Shown here: positions 14,255-20,906 of the stretch, one piece after another
Numbering within the stretch: the first letter of the stretch is position 1
Layout of the letters: each line of letters starts with the position of its first letter
From: Bacillota bacterium
Lineage (GTDB): Bacteria > Bacillota > Clostridia > Tissierellales > Peptoniphilaceae
Length of the DNA stretch: 20,906 nt
Reading direction: 5' to 3'
Assembly (NCBI GenBank): GCA_023442495.1
Contig: JAEZZB010000103.1
Span: 1 to 20,906 of the forward strand
Made by a program: the position numbers and the translations under genes
The notes under the pieces: generated by a model
The model's input: the letters and a program-made list of their open reading frames with translations, nothing else
What the model was told of the DNA's origin: nothing
Databases searched by the model: none

Positions 14255-15572
14255 TTTCTTTACCAAAGTCATGGAAACTTGTATTTTCTTTTTTGAAATA
14301 TAATTTATTGGTTCCTGTAGGACCATTTCTATGTTTAGCTGTAATTACTTCTATTATATTTTGTTCTTCAGAATCTTCGTCATAATAGTCATCTCTATAC
14401 AACATCATTACAACGTCCGCATCTTGCTCAATAGCTCCAGATTCTCTTAAATCTGATAACATAGGTCTTTTATTTGATCTTTCCTCAGATTTTCTTGATA
14501 ACTGTGAAAGTGCAAGTACTGGAATATTCAATTCTTTAGCAAGGGCCTTTAATCCTCTAGAAATATTTGATATTTCTTGTTGTCTATTATCATTTCTTCC
14601 CATATCGGCTGTCATCAATTGTAAATAGTCTATTACAATTAAATCTAAACCCTTTTCTATTTTCATTCTCTTAGATTTTGCTCTAAGTTCTGTAATTGAA
14701 ATACTTGCAGTATCGTCAATATACATATCAATCTCTTGAAATTTTGTAATACTCTTGTATAAAAGTGGCCAGTCTTCTTTTTTTATATTTCCTGAAATTA
14801 TATCTTGAAGTTCTACTCTAGTAATAATTGATAAAACTCTTTGAAATATTTGTCTTCTACTCATTTCTAGTGAAAAAACTGCAACTTTTTTGCCAGTAAG
14901 GGCTGCGTTCAGTCCCATATGAATTCCCAAGGCCGTCTTCCCAACTGATGGTCTTGCAGCAAGTAATAGAAAATCTGAATTTTGAAAACCTGATAACTGT
15001 CTATCAATATCTCTAAATCCTGTACTAATGCCCGTGATATCAGATTGATTACTTGCCATTTCAGTCATATAGTTAAATGCTTCTTCTATGGTATCACTTA
15101 ATCTTACAAGTCCTTCTTTATTATTATATTCACTTAAATTAAATAATTGAGTTGAAAAATTTGCTATCAATTCTTCAGATTTTTCTTGTGAAGTGGAAAC
15201 TTTGTTTAATACATCATCACCAAATTTTAATAGTTTTCTTCTAGTAGATTTTTCTTTTACTATTTCAAGATAACTATCATAATTGGCTTTAAAATAAGTT
15301 GGATCTATTAGCTCCATTACATAAGTTTCTCCACCTATTTCTGAAAGATTACCCATAAATTCCAATTGACTATTTATCATGTTAAAATCAATAGAATTAT
15401 GTTTCATATTTAATTGTGCTATCGCTTTAAACACCAAAGCATTTCTTAAATCTTGAAAATCTTCACTTTTAATTTTTTCCATTAAATTATTAATTAATTC
15501 ATTGTGAACTATAGCAAGACCCAAAATAGCTTTTTCTGTTCTAATGTCACTTGTGGAGAAATTGTTTTCCAT
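14238..15572 (-). CDS. dnaB: Replicative DNA helicase (DnaB type; DnaC in B. subtilis)
   Basis: 444 aa, usual length. The N-terminal collar domain (about 1-150) is followed by a RecA-fold motor: STGFRDIDRQLSGF (183-196), Walker A ARPSVGKT (206-213), FSLEMSRRQIFQR (233-245), Walker B LIVIDYLQLM (311-320), LSQLSRK (355-361) and LRESGAIEQDADVV (375-388). There is no intein. It forms the hexameric ring that unwinds DNA ahead of the fork and recruits primase. The ATG has AGAGGA upstream and lies 10 nt after the rplI stop, the same rplI-dnaB pairing found in B. subtilis and many Firmicutes. Its last 17 nt are shared with the GNAT gene, followed by the DnaD and loader genes, so helicase and loading factors are made from one message. 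Confidence 0.97.
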   Translation of the reverse strand: MENNFSTSDIRTEKAILGLAIVHNELINNLMEKIKSEDFQDLRNALVFKAIAQLNMKHNSIDFNMINSQLEFMGNLSEIGGETYVMELIDPTYFKANYDSYLEIVKEKSTRRKLLKFGDDVLNKVSTSQEKSEELIANFSTQLFNLSEYNNKEGLVRLSDTIEEAFNYMTEMASNQSDITGISTGFRDIDRQLSGFQNSDFLLLAARPSVGKTALGIHMGLNAALTGKKVAVFSLEMSRRQIFQRVLSIITRVELQDIISGNIKKEDWPLLYKSITKFQEIDMYIDDTASISITELRAKSKRMKIEKGLDLIVIDYLQLMTADMGRNDNRQQEISNISRGLKALAKELNIPVLALSQLSRKSEERSNKRPMLSDLRESGAIEQDADVVMMLYRDDYYDEDSEEQNIIEVITAKHRNGPTGTNKLYFKKENTSFHDFGKENENII

Positions 15573-15582
15573 TTATATCCTC

Positions 15583-16026
15583 TTATTGCGGTTTTACTTC
15601 TACTTTTACTTTAGCTAGCATCTCTGGAAATACTCTAATATTAACTGTATAAACTCCTTGAGTTTTTAGATTATCTGACAGTTCTACTTTTTTCTTATCT
15701 ATATCGAAGCCTTTTTTACCTAAAGCATCTGCTATATCGCCACTTGTAACTGAACCAAATAATCTTCCATCAGCTCCAACTTTCTTTTCTACAGTAATTG
15801 TAGTAGCTTCAAGTTTTGTTTTTATCTCTTCTGCTTCTTGTTTGTTTTGTTCAAATTCTTCTTTTTGTCTTTTCTTTTCAGCTTCCCATAATTTTTTATT
15901 TGCTGGCGTAGCTTCTATTGCATATCCATTTGGAAATAGGAAATTTCTTGCATATCCAGTTTTAGCATTTACTAATTCGCCTTCTTTTCCTAAACCTTTA
16001 ACATCTGCCTTTAAAATTACTTTCAC
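15583..16026 (-). CDS. rplI: 50S ribosomal protein bL9
   Basis: 147 aa, normal length. The N-terminal domain contains the bL9 signature region GLGKEGELVNAKTGYARNFL (11-30) followed by FPNGYAIEAT. A long Lys/Glu-rich connecting helix (about 41-75) leads to a C-terminal RNA-binding domain with GRLFGSVTSGDIADAL (86-101). It binds 23S rRNA near the L1 stalk and helps hold the reading frame. The start is GTG, with GGAGG 7 nt upstream; the GTG overlaps the gdpP TGA stop (GTGA, 4 nt). There is no alternative ATG nearby and the N-terminus matches the family exactly. The gdpP-rplI-dnaB order is conserved in Firmicutes. Confidence 0.97.
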   Translation of the reverse strand: MKVILKADVKGLGKEGELVNAKTGYARNFLFPNGYAIEATPANKKLWEAEKKRQKEEFEQNKQEAEEIKTKLEATTITVEKKVGADGRLFGSVTSGDIADALGKKGFDIDKKKVELSDNLKTQGVYTVNIRVFPEMLAKVKVEVKPQ

Positions 16027-17993
16027 TTTTCATCCTCCGATTCATATTCTTTTATAGCTTTCTTTAATAATTCTATAGCTTCTGGTATATCGACCTCTAA
16101 TTGTGTGGCTGCTACATTTTGATGTCCACCACCACCTAATTTTTCCATAATTAATTGAACCGATATTTCTCCAAAGCTTCTTGCTGAAATATGCGTCTTA
16201 TTTTTTGTTTTCGTTAATACAAATGACGCTTTAGCATTTTCTACATTCAACAATCCATCTGCTGCTTGTGATGCAATCAGTGTCGATTGATCTATATCCA
16301 TATCAAAAGTTCCAATAATATATTTATCTTTATAAATAATTGAATTAGAAATTATTTGAGATTTGAATTTTAAAGTATCAAAATCATCTCTAAATAATTT
16401 GGTAACCACAGTTGAATCTGCACCATTTTGTTTTAATATTACAGCCGCTTCAAATGTTCTAATACCTGTTTGTTGATTGAAATTCTTTGTATCTACTGTA
16501 ATACCTGCAAGTAGTGCATCAGCAATAACCTTATCAATAATTACTTTTTCATCCATATACATAAGCATTTCTGTTACAAGTTCTGATGCTGATGATGAAG
16601 AAGGTTCTACATAACTCAACACCGCATTGTTTATATAATCATTCCCTCTCCTATGGTGATCAATAACTACTATTGAGTCAGTTTTCTCAAATAATCTTGG
16701 TTCTTCAATTGATTGTCTTCTATGATTATCTGTAACTATTAATAACGATGACGCCTTAGCTTTTTCGTATGCTTCATTCGGTGTTATAATGTATTCACTA
16801 AGTCCATTTACTTGAGTTGTAGCATAATTATATATGTTTTTAATTGCTGGTGTCACTTTACTTAAAACAATATATGCAGATTTATCTTTCTTTCTAACAG
16901 CATGCCAAAGCCCAAGTGCTGAACCAAATGAATCCATATCTGGATTTATATGTCCAGATATAAAAACTTCTGTAGATTTATCTATTAATTGAGAAAGTGC
17001 ATGCGCTATTACTCTTGCTTTAACCTTTGTTCTTTTTTCTGTAGCTTGAGTTTTTCCACCAAAATATTGTAGATTATCTTGTGACTTAAGTACTATCTGA
17101 TCTCCACCTCTACCTAGAGCTATATCCAATGCTGCATTGGCAGATTTTTCATTATCTCTTACACTTTCTTCATCAATTCCTATACCAATTGATAATGTAG
17201 GCATAATTGTATTTCCTGAACGGATATTTCTCACTTTGTCTATAAAAGAAAATTTCTCACGCACCATTTGATGTAGTGTGGATTTATATAATACTGCAAA
17301 ATATCTACCATTTTCATTTTTCTTGATAAATGATCCATGTTCATGAAAATATGAAGTTATTGTACTGTCTATTTCAGCATATAAAATTGGTCTTTTTTCT
17401 GATGAAAGATTTGCATTTAATTCTTCATAATTGTCAATTCTAATATTCATCAAAACTAAACGTTCTTCTTGATACTTCTTAAGAGTTTGTTCTCTATCAG
17501 TAGTGTCTATAAAATAAAGAAGTGTCATTTTTTCATCTTCTAATGTGGATTTGTGAACTTCATAATCCTTAAACAAATAATTTACCATAAATAATTCTTC
17601 TTCAAGATTTAATAATTCATCAGTTATTTCTGGAAATACTTCATGTATACTATCATCAACTACTGACTCTTTTTCATTTATAAGTTGCTTAAATTTTGAA
17701 TTATACCAAACAATATCTTTTCTATGATTAATTACGACAATTGAAAATGGCATATTAAATATGGCTTTTTTAGAAAATCCATCAAATGCTAATTCAAGAT
17801 TTTCAACATATTTCTTAAATTGATTATTTTTATTTTGTATTGTATCATATGCGTTGTATATAGAAATAACTGTAAGAACTAAAGCTATTATACCTATATA
17901 CACATTTAAAACTAGCAAGATAATAGTCAATACTATATTAATCAATGGACTAATTATTATCCCCATATTTTCTTTTCTAAAAAATTTATCCAT
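16023..17993 (-). CDS. gdpP: Cyclic-di-AMP phosphodiesterase GdpP
   Basis: 656 aa, matching the family (about 655-660). Two N-terminal membrane helices (about 12-48) are followed by a degenerate PAS-like domain (about 70-150), a degenerate GGDEF domain (about 175-305, with GRGGDQ at 294-299 where active cyclases have GGDEF), and a DHH/DHHA1 phosphodiesterase unit. Metal-binding residues are intact: GHINPDMDSFGSA (347-359), TDNH (421-424), DHHRRG (445-450), and the DHHA1 GGGHQN (620-625). It hydrolyses c-di-AMP to pApA, setting the level of this second messenger, which controls potassium and osmolyte balance and cell-wall stress. It overlaps the upstream DUF2232 gene by 8 nt and rplI by 4 nt. 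All catalytic residues I can check are present, so it should be active. Confidence 0.97.
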   Translation of the reverse strand: MDKFFRKENMGIIISPLINIVLTIILLVLNVYIGIIALVLTVISIYNAYDTIQNKNNQFKKYVENLELAFDGFSKKAIFNMPFSIVVINHRKDIVWYNSKFKQLINEKESVVDDSIHEVFPEITDELLNLEEELFMVNYLFKDYEVHKSTLEDEKMTLLYFIDTTDREQTLKKYQEERLVLMNIRIDNYEELNANLSSEKRPILYAEIDSTITSYFHEHGSFIKKNENGRYFAVLYKSTLHQMVREKFSFIDKVRNIRSGNTIMPTLSIGIGIDEESVRDNEKSANAALDIALGRGGDQIVLKSQDNLQYFGGKTQATEKRTKVKARVIAHALSQLIDKSTEVFISGHINPDMDSFGSALGLWHAVRKKDKSAYIVLSKVTPAIKNIYNYATTQVNGLSEYIITPNEAYEKAKASSLLIVTDNHRRQSIEEPRLFEKTDSIVVIDHHRRGNDYINNAVLSYVEPSSSSASELVTEMLMYMDEKVIIDKVIADALLAGITVDTKNFNQQTGIRTFEAAVILKQNGADSTVVTKLFRDDFDTLKFKSQIISNSIIYKDKYIIGTFDMDIDQSTLIASQAADGLLNVENAKASFVLTKTKNKTHISARSFGEISVQLIMEKLGGGGHQNVAATQLEVDIPEAIELLKKAIKEYESEDEK

Positions 17994-18942
17994 TATTTAC
18001 CTTACCTTTTCTAATTTCATATCTAATATTTGTAAATAAATCCATAAAACCAAAAAATATAATAAATATATACAATCTAAATATTACAAGTATAATTATC
18101 CAAAGTAATACTCTAGCAATTTTCCCAACCTTCATTTCTAAAAAATAATCTATATAAGATAATCCATTGAAAAATAAAAGTGCATTTGCTACTGCCCAAA
18201 GATTTTCAGCTATTATTCCAATTCCAGACCCTGGTATCAGGGATATTAAGAAAAATACAATAAAAGCAAAAAATAAATATCTAAAATTTTTATTTAATGT
18301 CAGTCTATTTAACTTTGTACCATACAACAATTTAATCCCGGTTTTTTTCATAATAAATATTGAAATCATAAGATTTGTAAAGCTTATCACTAATGAATAG
18401 ATAAGAAATATCGCTGGAAGTATTCTAAATAATTTATTTACCATTTCCTTAAAATATACAATATATTCCTTAACCATTTCCGGTGTAAAATTAATATCAT
18501 TGGAAATAACTGACTCAATTTTATCAATGGAAAAAATGATTGCATTATTCATTACTTCAAATGGATTTTCCTTTGTAATTAGATAAAAAGCCAATAAACT
18601 TAGTACTATAACCACAAAACTTGATGTGGCAGCAAAACCTACTATTTTCCCTATTGGCATTCTTTTTTTCATGCAATATACAGAAACTGATGAAATAGCT
18701 ATTATCATTGCCAATTGTATAATTAAAACTTCTAGACCAACTATAAAATAAGCCGAAATAAAGGTCAAAATCAAAGAAAAAACATATTCTTTTATTCCAT
18801 ACTTATATAGCACGACAATAAATGGAGCAGAAATTATCACATTCTCAAATCCAGTTGAACCAAAAAAGAAAAGGATAATATTTGCTAATACGGCTGTCAT
18901 AACTATATTTAACATATCTTCAATTTTTTGTTTTTTAAACAT
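17986..18942 (-). CDS. DUF2232 (YybS-like) multi-pass membrane protein
   Basis: 318 aa, with about eight to nine hydrophobic segments (roughly 11-28, 33-48, 53-70, 72-90, 100-122, 172-198, 221-238, 245-263, 277-302). A polar loop lies at about 124-167 and a short basic C-terminus. The sequence and its place directly upstream of gdpP match the YybS/DUF2232 family of Firmicutes, whose function is not established; the fold has been related to small-molecule (ECF S-component-like) transporters. Constant linkage to gdpP suggests a tie to c-di-AMP or the membrane signal that GdpP senses, but this is inference. The ATG has GGAGT 5 nt upstream. It is the first gene after the promoter at about 18965 and overlaps gdpP by 8 nt. 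Confidence 0.87.
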   Translation of the reverse strand: MFKKQKIEDMLNIVMTAVLANIILFFFGSTGFENVIISAPFIVVLYKYGIKEYVFSLILTFISAYFIVGLEVLIIQLAMIIAISSVSVYCMKKRMPIGKIVGFAATSSFVVIVLSLLAFYLITKENPFEVMNNAIIFSIDKIESVISNDINFTPEMVKEYIVYFKEMVNKLFRILPAIFLIYSLVISFTNLMISIFIMKKTGIKLLYGTKLNRLTLNKNFRYLFFAFIVFFLISLIPGSGIGIIAENLWAVANALLFFNGLSYIDYFLEMKVGKIARVLLWIIILVIFRLYIFIIFFGFMDLFTNIRYEIRKGKVNNG

Positions 18943-18964
18943 AATTACTCCATTCTATTAGATT

Positions 18965-18973
18965 ATTATATCA
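18965..18973 (-). promoter_or_regulatory. Predicted extended -10 promoter for the yybS-gdpP-rplI-dnaB operon
   Basis: The minus strand reads TGATATAAT (18973-18965), a perfect TGnTATAAT extended -10, 22 nt upstream of the DUF2232 start codon. No good -35 is seen at 16-18 nt, as expected for this promoter class. It lies in a 56-bp gap after the helicase-nuclease gene, with no clear terminator between. Confidence 0.6.
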
Positions 18974-18998
18974 AAAGCGAAACAAAATTTCATTACAA

Positions 18999-20906
18999 CT
19001 ATCTAATATCATAGTTTTTTTCATTTTTTTCTTCCATATATCTATTCATGAAAAATGATAGAAGTGATTTGCTTTGACAATTGTCAAATCCAAATTTTTC
19101 AGATTCAATATTTTTAACTGTTTCATCAATCATATTTAAAACTTCTTCATTAATTCTTTCATCAAATTTATAAGTAAATATTCTTTGATTAGCATCTAAA
19201 TCTGTAAAATATAGACTCATAGAATCTATTTCTTTACCTTTTGTCATCTTATATAAATAAGCGTATAAATTGATTTGATTAATATAATCTTTCAGCGATT
19301 CATGATTACCATCTTCATCAGGAGGAGTTCCAGTTTTAAAATCCATTATATGCATTTTTCCGTCTTTTTCATAAATCATATCTACATTACCATTTATTAA
19401 ATAATCATTGGTAGAAAATGTTATTCCAAGCTCTGACTCCTTAGGAATTCCGATGTGTTTAAGATTTTCAATATATATTTTTACCTCTTCAATCGCTCTA
19501 TCTACATCATCTTTTCTAAATTCTATTGCACCTTCTTTAAACTTTTGTCTTGCTTTTTCTGTTACTAATTCTTCTATATTATCTATATCTAAAGATTGTA
19601 TTTTTCTCTTATTTATTGCTTCAATACTTTCATGCACCAAACTACCATAAAATAGAGCTTTTGTTTTAGGAAATGTGAATTTCAATTTTCTTCTGTAATA
19701 GTATTCTAGAGGACATTTGTTATAGACTGAAATATCAGTTGTATATGAATATTGAGATTTTACTATGCTTTCCTTTAATTCATCAGCTTCAATATTTAAT
19801 TCATTGATTTTAATCTCATTAATATCATCAAGTAAAAATTCTAAGTCATTTTCTTTATATTTTGCACCTTTATTATAAGTAAGTATCAATAAATCTTTAG
19901 CTCTGGAAAATCCAGTATAGAATTTTCTATAAAAATCTAGTATATTTGTAAGTTCTTCTGGCTCATAATCGCTAATTATTCCAAATTCTTTAATCAAATT
20001 ATTCAATAAATTATCTAAAAAACTTGTGTACTGATTAAATGGAGCATCAGTCATTGACCCCATGATTACAATAGGATATTCCATTCCTTTTGATGAATGA
20101 ATTGTCAACATAGAAATACTATTCATGGCTGGAATTTTCGTATCTTCATCAAATTCTGAAATTTTTTGATTTCTTATAAAATCTATAAAATCATAGAAAA
20201 ACGTAACGACGAAATCTTCTATATTTGATTTATTAATTTCAAAAATTTGATTTGATATTTGATATTTTTGAAGTAATTCTAAATATCTGGATATATTCTT
20301 CGCTTTATGCTCTTCTAACATATATGAATAAAATGGATTATAGGCAAATAGTCTATAGTAAATGTCGTATATATTTAGTGAAAAATCATTACTCAGTATA
20401 TATCTACTCATTCTTTTTACAAAATCACTGAGTTCATCATCTCTAAGCATTATTTTATAGATATTTTCATATTCTCTATCTAGAAAAGCTTGAATATCGT
20501 AAGATCTTGATATTCTCGCTCTATCAATTATAGGCTTAAATATAGCATATATAATTCCTATCAGTTCTAAAACTTCTTTCTTTGATAAAAGAGTTTTCGT
20601 AGTTGGCGTGTAAACTCCTATTCCCCTTTGTCTTAAATAGCTTCTAAGTTTATTGGCTTGTGGTGAATTTATCGAATTAAAGAGTATTGCAACTTCATTA
20701 TAATTATTGATTGCTTTACATTTTTTTAAATCCTGAATAGTTTGATATATTGCTTCTTTCCATTCATCTTCATTGTTTACAACACGCTTAATCACTCTAT
20801 TTTCACCTGATACTTTATCAGAATAGAGTAATTTATTAAATCTAAACGGTTTTAATTCTTGATGTCTTAAAATTAAATCTTGCATGTATTTTGAATAAAA
20901 TTTAAT
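18999..20906 (-). CDS. UvrD-like helicase with C-terminal PD-(D/E)XK nuclease domain (5' end missing)
   Basis: The frame is open to the right edge, so the N-terminal part with Walker A is outside the window; 635 codons are seen. Counting from the Met at 20885: an SF1 helicase 2A/2B region contains VAILFNS (65-71), motif V TIHSSKGMEYPIVIMG (261-276) and a motif VI variant DFYRKFYTGFSRAK (317-330). A nuclease domain of the PDDEXK_1/Cas4-like group follows: CPLEYYYRRKLKF (391-403), GSLVHESIE (414-422), NGNVDMIYE (498-506), the DFK of the PD-(D/E)XK motif (515-517) and QINLYAYLY (537-545). Proteins of this build (AddA/AdnA-like) process DNA ends for recombination repair. Only single cysteines occur at 391 and 603, so the four-Cys iron-sulphur cluster of AddB/Cas4 nucleases is absent. 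The Met at 20885 is probably internal. Exact family assignment needs the missing half. Confidence 0.85.
   Translation of the reverse strand: MKFYSKYMQDLILRHQELKPFRFNKLLYSDKVSGENRVIKRVVNNEDEWKEAIYQTIQDLKKCKAINNYNEVAILFNSINSPQANKLRSYLRQRGIGVYTPTTKTLLSKKEVLELIGIIYAIFKPIIDRARISRSYDIQAFLDREYENIYKIMLRDDELSDFVKRMSRYILSNDFSLNIYDIYYRLFAYNPFYSYMLEEHKAKNISRYLELLQKYQISNQIFEINKSNIEDFVVTFFYDFIDFIRNQKISEFDEDTKIPAMNSISMLTIHSSKGMEYPIVIMGSMTDAPFNQYTSFLDNLLNNLIKEFGIISDYEPEELTNILDFYRKFYTGFSRAKDLLILTYNKGAKYKENDLEFLLDDINEIKINELNIEADELKESIVKSQYSYTTDISVYNKCPLEYYYRRKLKFTFPKTKALFYGSLVHESIEAINKRKIQSLDIDNIEELVTEKARQKFKEGAIEFRKDDVDRAIEEVKIYIENLKHIGIPKESELGITFSTNDYLINGNVDMIYEKDGKMHIMDFKTGTPPDEDGNHESLKDYINQINLYAYLYKMTKGKEIDSMSLYFTDLDANQRIFTYKFDERINEEVLNMIDETVKNIESEKFGFDNCQSKSLLSFFMNRYMEEKNEKNYDIR

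Noticed and set aside
14255..14326. 24-codon N-terminal extension of the GNAT gene
   Set aside because: The added residues are antagonistic to the GNAT fold start and merely read dnaB coding sequence in another frame; the internal ATG fits the family.
18999..20906. Truncated or broken helicase pseudogene
   Set aside because: The frame stays open to the window edge without stop or frameshift, so the missing N-terminus is explained by the window boundary.
1..20906. tRNA/rRNA genes, CRISPR arrays, riboswitches, phage or transposase genes
   Set aside because: Reading both strands, I found no cloverleaf with the expected conserved bases, no regularly spaced repeats and no transposase or integrase signatures; nearly all of the DNA is accounted for by protein genes.

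Overview
The window is a strongly AT-rich stretch (roughly 30% G+C by eye) in which every supported gene lies on the minus strand. It reads as a low-G+C Gram-positive (Firmicutes) chromosome. The gene order yybS-gdpP-rplI-dnaB, a DnaD-domain protein with a DnaI-type loader, an S. aureus-like MurG and a three-helix CpsA/Wzg-type LCP protein all fit. The protein style suggests the anaerobic-coccus lineage (Peptoniphilaceae/Tissierellia), but that placement is inference. No tRNA, rRNA, CRISPR array, transposase or phage gene was found.

Read in the direction of transcription (high to low coordinates), there are four blocks. (1) 20906-18999: the 3' part of an SF1 UvrD-like helicase fused to a PD-(D/E)XK nuclease, cut by the window edge. 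(2) 18942-6441: twelve tightly packed genes behind a TGATATAAT extended -10 promoter. They are a DUF2232 membrane protein, GdpP, bL9, the replicative helicase DnaB, a GNAT acetyltransferase, a DnaD-domain protein, a DnaI/DnaC helicase loader, a divergent YjeF_N protein, SerRS, MurG and two tandem M29 aminopeptidases. Adjacent genes overlap by 1-26 nt or are separated by at most 10 nt, so one translationally coupled operon is likely. (3) 6429-3950: a TTGCAA-N17-TATATT promoter, then ddl and murF overlapping by 8 nt. This operon ends in an unusual ~108-bp imperfect palindrome that doubles as a terminator. (4) 3712-1: a TTGTAA-N17-TAGAAT promoter, then an LCP/Wzg-type protein, a membrane-bound nucleotide-sugar 4,6-dehydratase (PglF/CapD/WbpM type) and the first 21 codons of a DegT/DnrJ-type aminotransferase. 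This looks like the head of a surface-polysaccharide cluster.

Functionally, block 2 links c-di-AMP turnover, a ribosomal protein, replicative helicase and its loading, serine charging and lipid II synthesis. Block 3 supplies D-Ala-D-Ala and its ligation to the UDP-MurNAc tripeptide. Block 4 supplies a modified amino-sugar and the enzyme type that attaches glycopolymers to peptidoglycan. Most of this is ordinary housekeeping DNA. The points most worth a second look are the long palindrome between murF and the LCP gene, the divergent YjeF_N protein and the GNAT gene wedged into the replication genes. I do not see convincing evidence of an undescribed multi-gene system.
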